The notes: generated from the letters alone by a model not told the origin. Positions 1 to 8,387 are shown, counted from the first letter of the stretch. The stretch: 64,000 nucleotides of DNA from JAJRXC01 sp047639555 (GCA_047639555.1 JBLIOE010000017.1:1-64000); one strand, 5' to 3'. Numbers and translations: made by a program.

Positions 1-53
1 CTAACCCAGTGCTGGCTAACCCAATGCTGGCTAACCCAGTGCTGGCTAACCCA
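1..53. repeat. 15-bp tandem repeat carrying stop codons
   Basis: Three head-to-tail 15-bp units (1-15, 16-30, 31-45) differ by one base, and the first 8 bases of a fourth unit run into the end of the cytochrome c gene. On the minus strand each unit reads Pro-Ala-Leu-Gly-stop, so the array is a repeated copy of the cytochrome gene's own last codons and stop. The array may continue beyond the left edge of the window. Confidence 0.9.
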
Positions 54-420
54 TGCCGAGACGAGTGAACAGCGCTACTTCGGCGATCTCTGCTTCGGTG
101 AGCACGCCGCCAAAGGGTGGCATGCCCAGTCTGCCATTGGTGACAATGGCGATCTCATCAGCGGTGGATGGATACAGAGTTGCCACGGTGCCAGCCAGAC
201 GTGGGCCCTGTCCGCCCTGGCCCTCTGCACCGTGACACGAGCTGCAACGGGCGGCGTAGATCAGCTCTCCAGTATCCACCATGCGGTCGATCTCGTCAGC
301 GAGAGAAGGAGCGGCTTCGGGTGGGTCGCCGTCGACAGTGAAGAGCAGCACGATCGCGGTGGCCGCGGCGACACCGACGATCCATTGGGAGACCGGAAGC
401 GCACGCTGGAGCGGAGTCAT
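46..420 (-). CDS. Membrane-anchored monohaem cytochrome c
   Basis: This 124-residue protein is probably an electron carrier on the outer face of the membrane. Residues 14-30 form one hydrophobic anchor. The haem-binding motif CSSCH is at residues 59-63, and the methionine in GRLGMPPFGG (near residue 100) is the likely second iron ligand, as in small class I cytochromes (cytochrome_CBB3 type). The ATG start overlaps the stop of the upstream membrane-protein gene by 4 bp, so the two are probably translationally coupled. A longer in-frame extension upstream lies inside that gene and has arginine-rich shadow composition, so I rejected it. The gene ends in the 15-bp repeat array. Confidence 0.85.
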   Translation of the reverse strand: MTPLQRALPVSQWIVGVAAATAIVLLFTVDGDPPEAAPSLADEIDRMVDTGELIYAARCSSCHGAEGQGGQGPRLAGTVATLYPSTADEIAIVTNGRLGMPPFGGVLTEAEIAEVALFTRLGMG

Positions 421-947
421 GATCCTCCTACATAGAACGTGAGCGCGGCGCTCCACCACACAACAATCATTGTGATGCCGAGGAATGCTCCGGTGACGGG
501 CAACGCCCACTCCGGGCGGTCGGGACGGCGGGCGCTGAGGATCTTCGTGACATAGAGGCCGTAGGCGACGCAGCCGAGAATCGAGTGCGTACTGACTCGG
601 CTGTCGGTGGTTTGGAATCCGAGCGCCCACAGACAATGGAACACGACCGGAATTGAAAGGCCGAAGGCGAGGGTGCCCACCAGGCGGTGGAGATCTCGTG
701 CCCACGGCGCAACCGGACGAACTCCGCCGACTCGACCGACCATGCGGAGACCGAGGCTCACCTGCATCATGAAAAGGATGACCACCACGGAGGCGAGAGC
801 GCTCTTCCATGAGGCGGTCGACTCGAATCCGCTGAACAGCAGCGAGCGTCCGGTGGCTTCGTGGACTGAGCTGTAGATCCCGAGGGCGACCGCCGTCGCG
901 CCGCCAGCGGCGAACGGAACGGCCAACGCGGCAGGGCGCAGGCTCAC
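417..947 (-). CDS. DUF6529-like four-helix membrane protein
   Basis: The 176-residue protein has about four or five hydrophobic segments. Histidines lie in or near helices (RDLHRLVG, VFHCLWALG, STHSILG), which resembles haem-binding cytochrome b561 or ferric-reductase-like membrane proteins. I recognise it as DUF6529-like by overall pattern, an actinobacterial family often found beside a cytochrome c. It overlaps ispH upstream by 4 bp and the cytochrome c gene downstream by 4 bp, so all three are likely co-translated. A haem-linked redox role is inference from the histidines and the neighbour. Confidence 0.7.
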   Translation of the reverse strand: MSLRPAALAVPFAAGGATAVALGIYSSVHEATGRSLLFSGFESTASWKSALASVVVILFMMQVSLGLRMVGRVGGVRPVAPWARDLHRLVGTLAFGLSIPVVFHCLWALGFQTTDSRVSTHSILGCVAYGLYVTKILSARRPDRPEWALPVTGAFLGITMIVVWWSAALTFYVGGS

Positions 948-1981
948 TCGGGAAGGTTGAGCGACTCGAGAACGTCGCTGGCGTCGATGTTGCGATCGTC
1001 GAGTGGTTGACGCTCGGCGCTCGACGGCATCGTCACCGAGGCGACGGCATCGACCGCTGACAGCAACTCGCGCAAGTCGCGGGGCGGCGGGAAGTACTCG
1101 TCTTCGTCGGTGACCCGCACCTCTTCGACACCATTTGTGGGGGAGAGCTGGTCGATTACGGAGCGCACAAGATCTTCGGGGGCCGATGCTCCCGCGGTGA
1201 CACCCACCGTGCCGACGATGTCGTCGGGCAGTTCATCGGGGCTATTGATACGAAAGACTCGCGGGCAGCCGGCTTCTTCGGCGAGCGCTGCGAGCGCATT
1301 GGTGTTGGACGAGTTGGCGGACCCGATCACCACCATGGCATCGCAGCGCGGCGCGATTTCCATCAGTGCCGACTGGCGGTTTGTTGTGGCGAAGCACAAG
1401 TCGGACCGTTCCGGCTGCCACAGCTGCGGGAACTTCTCGCGGGTGGCTTCGAGCACACCCGTCCATTCGCGGTGGGAGAGCGTGGTCTGAGCGAGGACGG
1501 CGACCGGGCTTTCGAAGTCGGGCAAAGACGCAACTTCTTCTGGTGTTTCGACTCGATGGATCGCCTCGGGCGCCACAGCCATCGTGCCGACCGCCTCCTC
1601 GTGGCCTTCGTGGCCGACATAGACAATTTGGTAGCCCTTGCCAGCCCGAGTCTTCACCTCGTGGTGCACCTTGGTGACCAGAGGGCAGACGGCGTCGACG
1701 ACATAGCCGCCACGATCCCGAGCGGCCGCAACCACTTCAGGAGCCGAGCCGTGGGCCGACAACATGATGGGACGGCCCAGAGGCACCTCGCTGATGTCAT
1801 CGACGAACACCACGCCGGACTCCTCGAAGCGGCGCACTACCAACTGGTTGTGCACGATCTCGTGGTAGCAGTAGACGGGCGGCTCAAAGGCGCGCACCAT
1901 CCACGCCAGGGCCTTGATAGCCATCTCTACGCCGGCACAGAACCCACGGGGAGAGGCAAGCAGCACGCGCTCGACAGTCAC
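944..1981 (-). CDS. ispH: 4-hydroxy-3-methylbut-2-enyl diphosphate reductase
   Basis: IspH (LytB) catalyses the last step of the MEP isoprenoid pathway, reducing HMBPP to IPP and DMAPP with a [4Fe-4S] cluster. The three cluster cysteines are visible at C15 (GFCAGV), C99 (DAVCPLVTKVH) and C196 (DLCFATTNRQ). The proton-relay region GHEGHEEAVGTM (from G123) and T166/T167 (QTTLS) are also present. The 345-residue length is normal plus an acidic tail of about 40 residues. The start codon is GTG. The gene leads a three-gene operon with the DUF6529-like and cytochrome c genes, both joined by 4-bp overlaps. Confidence 0.96.
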   Translation of the reverse strand: MTVERVLLASPRGFCAGVEMAIKALAWMVRAFEPPVYCYHEIVHNQLVVRRFEESGVVFVDDISEVPLGRPIMLSAHGSAPEVVAAARDRGGYVVDAVCPLVTKVHHEVKTRAGKGYQIVYVGHEGHEEAVGTMAVAPEAIHRVETPEEVASLPDFESPVAVLAQTTLSHREWTGVLEATREKFPQLWQPERSDLCFATTNRQSALMEIAPRCDAMVVIGSANSSNTNALAALAEEAGCPRVFRINSPDELPDDIVGTVGVTAGASAPEDLVRSVIDQLSPTNGVEEVRVTDEDEYFPPPRDLRELLSAVDAVASVTMPSSAERQPLDDRNIDASDVLESLNLPE

Positions 1982-2349
1982 AAGCGTGAGGCTACTGACT
2001 CGGTGCGGCTAGAGCGTGCCGGGCTTTCGTCACAGGCAAGCCTGGACCACTTTCCGACCCGTTGTGCGACCCGGCGCGCGACGCCCAGGTTGAGGAGACG
2101 ACGCGGATCGCTGAATTCGTGGCCGGAACTAGCGGGCCCGATCCCGATGCCTGGACACCTGAACTCATCGCCAATGATCGGAGACGGACGATGGGTTCAG
2201 TCTTCGGCACGGCGGGCTGTCTCTTCGATGATTCACTGCTCATGTCCGCTCGCTGGCACGGATGTATGGGTTTCTGGTCGGCTCTAGGGGTGGAGTCGAG
2301 GGGGGACACCGCTAACATTTGCCGTTCCAGTTCGTCCAGGAGATCCCCG
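1982..2349. other. Intergenic stretch without a recognised gene
   Basis: This 368-bp gap separates divergent ispH and rpmB. The plus frame is open from about 2003 into rpmB, and about 2062-2250 has a coding-like third-position GC bias. Its translation, however, matches nothing I know and has only a TTG start without a clear ribosome site. The promoters of ispH and of the ribosomal protein genes must lie here. No operator resembling the Zur boxes of the znu locus is visible. Confidence 0.5.
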
Positions 2350-2586
2350 ATGTCGAAGATTTGCCAGGTCACCGGCAAGAAGCCTCACTTTGGCAAGCAG
2401 TTGTCGCACTCGCACCGCCGTTCCAGCCGTCGCTGGGATCCGAACGTGCAGGTAAAGCGCTACTACCTCACAAGTGAGCGCCGTTGGATCAAGCTCAATT
2501 TGAGCACCAAAGGCATTAAAACCATCGACAAGCGCGGCATTGAGTCCGTGGTTGCCCAGATGCGTCGCAACGGACAGAAGGTCTGA
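2350..2586 (+). CDS. rpmB: 50S ribosomal protein L28
   Basis: This 78-residue L28 begins MSKICQVTGKKP and carries the diagnostic SHSHRRSSRRWDPN stretch. AGGAG at 2338-2342 is a good ribosome site for this ATG. The N-terminus has one cysteine where zinc-binding L28 proteins have a CxxC pair, so it belongs to the cysteine-poor, zinc-independent type. rpmG follows after 2 bp, so the two form an operon. In several actinobacteria such forms are repressed by Zur when zinc is plentiful. Whether this genome has zinc-binding paralogues cannot be seen here. Confidence 0.96.
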   Translation: MSKICQVTGKKPHFGKQLSHSHRRSSRRWDPNVQVKRYYLTSERRWIKLNLSTKGIKTIDKRGIESVVAQMRRNGQKV

Positions 2587-2588
2587 TC

Positions 2589-2753
2589 ATGGCAGCTTCC
2601 GATAAGCGTCCAATCATCAAGCTGAAGTCAACGGCGGGCACGGGCTACACCTACGTGACCACCAAGAACAAGACGAACACGCGTGAGCGCATTGAGATCA
2701 AGAAGTACGATCCCAAGATCCGCAAGCACGTGATGTTCAAGGAAGAACGTTAA
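2589..2753 (+). CDS. rpmG: 50S ribosomal protein L33
   Basis: The 54-residue product begins MAASDKRPIIKLKSTAGTG, with the typical YTYVTTKNK and KKYDPKIRKHV segments of L33. It has no cysteines, so it is the zinc-free form, matching the cysteine-poor L28 encoded 2 bp upstream. Start and stop are unambiguous. The gap between the two genes is too short for a promoter, so it is co-transcribed with rpmB. Confidence 0.96.
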   Translation: MAASDKRPIIKLKSTAGTGYTYVTTKNKTNTRERIEIKKYDPKIRKHVMFKEER

Positions 2754-2808
2754 GCGTTCGTTCCCTTGGCTCCCGCAGTAAGGCGCCGGGGCCTTCTAGC
2801 CTGACGTA

Positions 2809-3615
2809 ATGATCTCTGCGGATCGCCCAGTGGCGATGTTTGACTCGGGTTTCGGTGGTCTCACCGTGGCCCGCGCCCTCATCGACCTACTGCCAAATGA
2901 ACATTTGGTCTACTTCGGCGACACCGCCCGTTACCCGTATGGCCCGCGCTCACATGATGAAGTGCGGGCTTTCTCGTGCCAGATCACCGAGTGGCTGGTC
3001 GAGACCTACGATCCGAAAATGATCGTCGTCGCGTGCAACACCGCATCGGCAGTGGCGCTCGACGGCCTCGCGGCCCAGGTCGATATCCCAGTTGTTGGAG
3101 TGTTGGAACCAGGTCTGCGTTCGTTGCTCACCGTCACCAACACCGATCGGGTGGGCATCATTGGCACGGTTGGCACCGTGGCGAGCGGCGCCTACCAACA
3201 GCTGGCTGAAGAACTGGCCCCGGGTGTCTCGTTGAGCTGCGCCGCGTGTCCCGGATTTGTCGAATTTGTTGAACGCGGCGAGACCGCGTCCGATCAGGTA
3301 CGTGTGCTTGCCGAACGATTGTTGGCCCCGGTGCGCGAGGCGAAGGTCGACAGCCTGCTGCTCGGATGCACCCATTACCCGTTCCTTGCTCGCACGATTG
3401 GCGACGTGATGGGCCGCGATGTCGTGCTGGTTTCGTCGGCTGATGAAACCGCGTTTGAGGTCCAGCGAGCGATCGAGGGTGCCGGCACGCAACGGGTTTC
3501 CAGGGGCCCGGCCATTCGTCGCTTTGTTTCATCGGGTGATGTTGCAACGTTCGCGGAACTCGGTCGACAGCTACTCGGCCCCGAGCTCGATGATGTCGAG
3601 GCCCACCAATGGTGA
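2809..3615 (+). CDS. murI: Glutamate racemase
   Basis: MurI interconverts L- and D-glutamate for peptidoglycan synthesis in the cytoplasm. The 268-residue protein shows the substrate motif FDSGFGG (D12, S13) and the two catalytic cysteines C76 (VACNTAS) and C187 (LLGCTHYP). It starts a tightly packed block with the Rv1339-like hydrolase, rph and rdgB. This is the same order as in mycobacteria, and it overlaps the next gene by 7 bp. Confidence 0.97.
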   Translation: MISADRPVAMFDSGFGGLTVARALIDLLPNEHLVYFGDTARYPYGPRSHDEVRAFSCQITEWLVETYDPKMIVVACNTASAVALDGLAAQVDIPVVGVLEPGLRSLLTVTNTDRVGIIGTVGTVASGAYQQLAEELAPGVSLSCAACPGFVEFVERGETASDQVRVLAERLLAPVREAKVDSLLLGCTHYPFLARTIGDVMGRDVVLVSSADETAFEVQRAIEGAGTQRVSRGPAIRRFVSSGDVATFAELGRQLLGPELDDVEAHQW

Positions 3616-4358
3616 GCACGCTCAGTATCACCATCCTCGGGTCGTCGGGTTCCTACGCGTCGCCCACCAATCCCTGTACCGGCTTCCTGCTCCAGAGTCG
3701 CGACGCCACGGTGCTCTACGACTGTGGTCCGGGCACGGTCGGACCACTTCAGGCGGCGATCGAACTCGATGAGCTTGATGCCATCGTCACGAGCCACTGC
3801 CATCCCGATCATTGGCTTGAGCTTCCCGTACTTCGCAACGTATTCACGTGGTTCCACCCCCGCACCGGCATCGCGGTGTACGGCACCGCCCAGACGCGGA
3901 AGATGGACAGCGATCTGCACATCGCGGTTGAGGGCGCACCCTCACCGTTCGAGTGGACGGTCATCAACAACACCTCTGAGCTGGTGATTGGCGACCAGCA
4001 CTGGACTTTTGTCCGTACCGATCACCCGGTGGAAACGCTCGCCGCTCGAGTAGAGGTCGACGGGAAGATCGCATTCTTCACGTCAGACTCTGGCCCCAAT
4101 TTCCGCTACGACGACTTTGCTGCTCGAGCCGACATTGTGTTCAGCGATGCCAGCCACCTCGCGGCCTTCGAGGGGGAGTCGATTCCGCATATGAGCGCCC
4201 GTGAATCGGCGGAGCGAGCGACCTCGGCCGAGGTCAAGCACCTGGTGCTCACCCATCTGGTTCCGGGTTGTGACCCGGTAGCGCACCGCGAAGAGGCTGT
4301 CGGCGCCTACGGTGGCCCGGTCGACGTGGCTCTTTCGGGCGACGTCTTCGAGATCTAG
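3609..4358 (+). CDS. Metallo-beta-lactamase-fold hydrolase, Rv1339-like
   Basis: The 249-residue protein has the binuclear metal motif SHCHPDHW (H63, H65, D67, H68) and later metal-ligand segments FFTSDSG, SDASH and LVLTHLVP, in an RNase Z-like fold. Its place between murI and rph matches mycobacterial Rv1339, which has been reported as an atypical cyclic-AMP phosphodiesterase. I therefore infer phosphodiesterase activity here. The annotation as an RNase Z-like or PhnP-like hydrolase would fit the motifs equally well. The start overlaps murI by 7 bp. Confidence 0.88.
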   Translation: MVSTLSITILGSSGSYASPTNPCTGFLLQSRDATVLYDCGPGTVGPLQAAIELDELDAIVTSHCHPDHWLELPVLRNVFTWFHPRTGIAVYGTAQTRKMDSDLHIAVEGAPSPFEWTVINNTSELVIGDQHWTFVRTDHPVETLAARVEVDGKIAFFTSDSGPNFRYDDFAARADIVFSDASHLAAFEGESIPHMSARESAERATSAEVKHLVLTHLVPGCDPVAHREEAVGAYGGPVDVALSGDVFEI

Positions 4359-4383
4359 TCCTCGATTTACTTCCGGAGTTCCC

Positions 4384-5127
4384 GTGACCACTCGCTACGA
4401 CGGCCGCGCCGTCGACGAATTACGCCCTTTCTCGTTCCAGCGTGACTTCACCAACATGACGATGGGCTCCACCCTCGTGACGTTTGGTGAGACTCGCGTG
4501 TTGTGCACCGCTTCGGTCGAAGACGACGTGCCGCGCTGGATGAGGGGGAAGGGTGAGGGCTGGGTCACGGCCGAGTACTCGATGCTCCCGGGCTCTTCGC
4601 CCGAACGGGTGAACCGCGAACGTAAGGGTGCGAAGGGTCGCACCCAGGAGATCGAGCGCCTGATCGGCCGCTCTCTGCGAGCCGTCACCGATATGAAGGC
4701 GCTGGGCGAACACTCGATCCGGCTCGACTGTGATGTGCTCCAGGCCGATGGCGGCACCCGCACGGCGTCGATTTGTGGCGCCTACGTTGCGTTGCACGAT
4801 GCTTGCGAACGTCTTGTCCAAGGTGGCGCGATCGACGCGAACCCACTGACCACCGAGTGTGCCGCGATCTCGGTCGGTGTTGTTGATGGTCAGCCCGTCC
4901 TTGACCTTCCGTACCCGGAGGACTCCACGGCCGATGTTGACTTCAATGTGATCATGGCTGGCAATGGCGAATTGATCGAGGTGCAGGGCACGGCCGAGGG
5001 CAACACCTTCAGTCGGACCGAACTGAACGCACTGCTCGATCTTGCCGAGGGTGGCATCACGTCGATCATGGCGGCGCAACGCGAGGTTCTCGCCACACCG
5101 CCGTCGCCGCGCAGCCCGGGTCGCTGA
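4384..5127 (+). CDS. rph: Ribonuclease PH
   Basis: RNase PH is a phosphate-dependent 3' exoribonuclease that trims tRNA 3' ends. The 247-residue product has the family landmarks: N-terminal RPFSFQRDF, the RKGAKGRTQEIERLIGRSLR phosphate-binding segment and the LDCDVLQADGGTRTASI motif with acidic metal ligands. GTG 4384, preceded by CGGAG, gives the usual length; an upstream in-frame ATG would add a non-homologous leader overlapping the previous gene. Confidence 0.97.
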   Translation: MTTRYDGRAVDELRPFSFQRDFTNMTMGSTLVTFGETRVLCTASVEDDVPRWMRGKGEGWVTAEYSMLPGSSPERVNRERKGAKGRTQEIERLIGRSLRAVTDMKALGEHSIRLDCDVLQADGGTRTASICGAYVALHDACERLVQGGAIDANPLTTECAAISVGVVDGQPVLDLPYPEDSTADVDFNVIMAGNGELIEVQGTAEGNTFSRTELNALLDLAEGGITSIMAAQREVLATPPSPRSPGR

Positions 5128-5138
5128 CCTTGGGCGAG

Positions 5139-5732
5139 ATGCTGCCGCGCCTCGTGTGCGCGAGCGCGAATCCCGACAAGGTTGCCGAGATCGCACTGGT
5201 GCTTGAGGGTTTGGTGGATCTGTTGCCGCGCCCGGCCGGCCTGGCCGATGTCGTGGAGGATGCACCCGATCTCGAAGGTAATGCCCGGCTGAAGGCAGTC
5301 GCGGTGTGTGCGGCCGCCGGGGCCGCGGCCGTGAGTGACGACACCGGGCTTGAAGTCGACGCGCTCGATGGTGCGCCGGGTGTTTTCTCGGCTCGTTATG
5401 CGGGCCAAGATGCCACCTATCAGGACAACGTCGACAAGCTCCTGGCGGAGCTGATTCGAGTGGGTGCCACTGACCCCGCGGCGCGCACGGCCCGCTTTCG
5501 CACCGTGGTGATGGTCGTTCGTCCCGACGGCTCAGAAGTGATGGTCGAGGGAGTCGTTGAGGGGCTGATCGCCATCACGCCTCAAGGTGATGCCGGATTC
5601 GGCTACGACCCGGTCTTTGTGCCGGTCGAACGTGATGGTCGATCGTTCGCCGAGATGGGCAATGAGAAACACGAGATCAGTCACCGGGGTCGAGCATTCC
5701 GGGCCCTCGCTGTGGCACTGGCCAACGAGTGA
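5139..5732 (+). CDS. rdgB: Non-canonical purine NTP pyrophosphatase (RdgB/HAM1)
   Basis: RdgB hydrolyses dITP, XTP and ITP to monophosphates and keeps deaminated purines out of nucleic acids. The protein of about 197 residues shows the N-terminal ASANPDKVAEI motif, DDTGLEVDALDGAPG, YAGQDATYQDN and the C-terminal GFGYDPVF and HRGRAF motifs. ATG 5139 fits the family start; TTG 5130 is an alternative three codons upstream. It follows rph by 11 bp and overlaps the next gene by 4 bp. Confidence 0.95.
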   Translation: MLPRLVCASANPDKVAEIALVLEGLVDLLPRPAGLADVVEDAPDLEGNARLKAVAVCAAAGAAAVSDDTGLEVDALDGAPGVFSARYAGQDATYQDNVDKLLAELIRVGATDPAARTARFRTVVMVVRPDGSEVMVEGVVEGLIAITPQGDAGFGYDPVFVPVERDGRSFAEMGNEKHEISHRGRAFRALAVALANE

Positions 5733-6601
5733 AGATCGAAGGGCGAGCTCGCGGTTGGGTGTTGTCTGCATCGGGCATGCTGCTCGTGAGCACCGACTCA
5801 TTCTTCATTCGATGGAGCGAAGAGGACAGCTGGACGATCGCATTCTGGGTGTCGTTCTTCTCCCTCATTCTCTATACGGGCATTGGCCTTGGGATGAAGG
5901 AACCCGGACCGGTCCGGGCGTTTCGGTCTGCCGGTCTGCCGCTTGTTGTTATCGCGGTAGGCGCGTCCCTAAGTCAGCTGATGTTCGTCACCGCGGTAAC
6001 CCGCACCTCGGTAGCCAACGTTGTTGTCATGGTGGCGGCCACTCCGATTCTCGCGGCCCTTGTCGGGAAGGCGTTCTTTGGCGAATCGACCTCGCCTCGA
6101 GTGTGGCGAGCGATTGCGATCACATTCTCGGGGGTGATGGTGATCGTTGCCCGATCCGTCGGCGAGCCGACCCTCGACGGCGACCTGCTCGCCCTTGGAG
6201 CGGTCACTGCGTTCGCCATCAACATGAATATTTGGCGGCGCTGGCCCGAAATGAGCCGGGTGGTCGGACTCGGGACCGCGGCTGTTCTGGTGATGATCGT
6301 GAGTGCGTCGTTTGGCGTGAACTATTCGCTCGACGGCCGTGCCCTCTTCGCTGTGATCGGCATGGGATTGATCTTCAACCCGATGGGTCGGTTGCTCCAC
6401 ACGCACGCACCCCGTTTCGCGCCGGCGGGCGAGGTTGCGATGTTCACGCCGGTTGAGACCGTTGCGGCCACGATCTGGGCCTGGATCGGATTCTCCGAGG
6501 CGCCGGAGAGTTGGACCGTGGTTGGCGGAGTGATCGTGATTGCGGGGATGCTGTATGGCACGCTCGGAAGGAATACACATGCCGACACTGCGGCCGTTTG
6601 A
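5729..6601 (+). CDS. EamA/DMT-family permease
   Basis: The 290-residue protein has about ten hydrophobic segments in two related halves, the pattern of drug/metabolite transporters (EamA). A characteristic element is the VVMVAATPILAALVGKAFFGE stretch near the end of the first half, and it recurs as the FTPVETVAATIWAWIGFSE stretch in the second. The substrate cannot be predicted. The GTG start overlaps rdgB by 4 bp, and the acetyltransferase gene begins inside its 3' end. Confidence 0.88.
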   Translation: MKIEGRARGWVLSASGMLLVSTDSFFIRWSEEDSWTIAFWVSFFSLILYTGIGLGMKEPGPVRAFRSAGLPLVVIAVGASLSQLMFVTAVTRTSVANVVVMVAATPILAALVGKAFFGESTSPRVWRAIAITFSGVMVIVARSVGEPTLDGDLLALGAVTAFAINMNIWRRWPEMSRVVGLGTAAVLVMIVSASFGVNYSLDGRALFAVIGMGLIFNPMGRLLHTHAPRFAPAGEVAMFTPVETVAATIWAWIGFSEAPESWTVVGGVIVIAGMLYGTLGRNTHADTAAV

Positions 6602-7178
6602 ACCAAGTGACACCGACACCTGCTATTCGATCTGTTTGCTGACCGCCGATAATGGTGGCGACGCCACGGAGCTACACGCCGACCCGCGGATTGTGGGAGA
6701 AGTGTGGGTCGCTCCCTATCTCACCCGGCATCCCGAGTGTGCGTTCGTTGTCGAAGACGAAGAAGGCGTCGGCGGCTATGTCGTGGGTGCGCCGTTCACC
6801 GATGACTACGACGACTGGGCCGACCAAGAGTGGTTCGTGCCCCTCCGTGAGAAATATCCGCTCGGCTCGTTTCCCGACGACACCGCCGACGGCGTGTGTG
6901 TGAACCTGATGCACAACCCGCTGCGGATGCCGGCCGAGACAGTGGCGGCGTACCCCGCTCACCTCCATATCGATCTGCTCCCGCGGTTGCAGGGCGGCGG
7001 GTTTGGTCGGCAGCTGATGGATGCGCTGTTCGCGAGCTGCCGGGCCGCCGGATCGCCGGCGATCCATCTCGGATGTTCTCCCGCGAATACGAACGCCATC
7101 GCGTTCTACCAACACCTCGGATTTGAAGACCTCATGGGTGGATTCCTTTGGGGCCGATCGACGGAGCCCCTTGCATGA
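6579..7178 (+). CDS. GNAT family N-acetyltransferase
   Basis: The 199-residue protein begins MPTLRPFEPSD, typical of GNAT enzymes. It has the acetyl-CoA-binding loop QGGGFGRQLMDAL and the SPANTNAIAFYQHLGF motif. The substrate is unknown. The length and the insert after residue 60 resemble eukaryotic-type O-GlcNAcase acetyltransferase-like domains more than RimI. ATG 6579 lies inside the upstream permease gene behind a GGAAGGA ribosome site. The stop overlaps the next start (ATGA). Confidence 0.88.
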   Translation: MPTLRPFEPSDTDTCYSICLLTADNGGDATELHADPRIVGEVWVAPYLTRHPECAFVVEDEEGVGGYVVGAPFTDDYDDWADQEWFVPLREKYPLGSFPDDTADGVCVNLMHNPLRMPAETVAAYPAHLHIDLLPRLQGGGFGRQLMDALFASCRAAGSPAIHLGCSPANTNAIAFYQHLGFEDLMGGFLWGRSTEPLA

Positions 7179-8224
7179 ATACAGCCGCAGACATGAACGT
7201 TGTGCCGCTGCGAGTTGGAGTGCTCTACCCAAGAGAATGGAACGGCGACTTCGACGCCGATCTCGACCATTTGCGAGCGATCGACCCTCGGGTTGAGGTG
7301 CTCGCCGTGTCCTACTCGGAGCCAGGGGAGTCTCGGTCTGGCCGCGGGGTACCTCCGTACGACCACCTCCGTGACCTTGCGCCCGAACTCACGGCTGAAC
7401 ACCTCAGTGTCTTCGGTCAGATCGATTGCTGTATTGCGATAGATCTGCCGTTTGATGTCCGCACGATCGCGCCAAACCTCCGGTGGGTGCAGGGTGTCGG
7501 TGCCGGAATCGCTCAGCTGTGGTCGGCCGGCCTCGAAGACGCCGGGATTCGCCTCACCAACGGGTCGGGCGTGACCTCTACCGCGATAGCCGAGTTCGTG
7601 ATGGCGCGGATCTTAGGGGAGTTCAAGCAGGTGAGGCTGCTCGACGAACGCCAGGAGCAGGCTCGCTGGGAGCCGGTGTTCGGCCAAGAGATCGCCGGGA
7701 AGACTCTCGGGCTGATCGGCCTGGGGCCGATCAACGAGGCCGTCGCGGTGCGGGCGCGAGCGTTCGGGCTGCGAGTTGTGGCCCTCCGCCGTAGCGGAGC
7801 CCCGTCGAACCTGGTCGACGATGTTGTCGGACCCGACGCGCTTCATGAACTGTTGGGCCAGTCCGACATCGTGGTTGCCGCCGTTCCTGAGTCACCGGAA
7901 ACCGAAGGAATGATGGGCGCGGCCGCCTTCGCGGCAATGCGAACCGGAGCGATGTTTGTCAACGTTGGGCGTGGCACGCTGGTGGACGAAGATGCGCTGG
8001 TCGACACGCTGGAGGCCAAACATTTACGAGCCGCCGCCATTGACGTGACACGTATCGAGCCGCTCGACCCAGCGTCACGGCTTTGGACTGCGCCCAATCT
8101 CTATATCTCGGCGCACTGCTCCACCGATCCCACCAGCCTTTTCCGGAACTTGCACCGGCTCTTCGAAGACAACGTGCGCCGTTTTCTCGATGGAGAACCA
8201 CTGCGCAACGAGGTACGGCCCTAG
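7175..8224 (+). CDS. D-2-hydroxyacid dehydrogenase family protein
   Basis: The 349-residue protein belongs to the NAD-dependent D-isomer-specific 2-hydroxyacid dehydrogenases. The catalytic triad is recognisable: Arg in NVGRGTLVDE, Glu in RIEPLDP, His in ISAHCS. The dinucleotide loop reads GLGPIN, so the third glycine of GxGxxG is replaced by Asn, which may change cofactor binding. The gene overlaps the acetyltransferase gene by 4 bp (ATGA); a TTG start 27 bp upstream is less likely. The substrate is unknown. Confidence 0.88.
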   Translation: MNTAADMNVVPLRVGVLYPREWNGDFDADLDHLRAIDPRVEVLAVSYSEPGESRSGRGVPPYDHLRDLAPELTAEHLSVFGQIDCCIAIDLPFDVRTIAPNLRWVQGVGAGIAQLWSAGLEDAGIRLTNGSGVTSTAIAEFVMARILGEFKQVRLLDERQEQARWEPVFGQEIAGKTLGLIGLGPINEAVAVRARAFGLRVVALRRSGAPSNLVDDVVGPDALHELLGQSDIVVAAVPESPETEGMMGAAAFAAMRTGAMFVNVGRGTLVDEDALVDTLEAKHLRAAAIDVTRIEPLDPASRLWTAPNLYISAHCSTDPTSLFRNLHRLFEDNVRRFLDGEPLRNEVRP

Positions 8225-8387
8225 CCCCGCCCGCCCTCGAGCTTTTTCGTGAGGTGACTCTCCCACATACTCGAGATGCTTGATGACCTTGTGACGACCG
8301 GGTCGCGCGCAACGAACGACGACCCCGGGGCCTTCTACTCCGCACTCGCTGAACAAGTAGTGGATGAGTGAAAACGGGGGACTGGTC

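Noticed and set aside
1992..2378. 128-codon minus-strand ORF between ispH and rpmB
   Set aside because: It overlaps rpmB antisense and has serine/arginine-rich shadow composition; no ribosome site.
2780..2795. Possible terminator hairpin AAGGC-loop-GCCTT after rpmG
   Set aside because: The stem is only 5 bp and no T-tract follows; it sits too close to the murI start to call.
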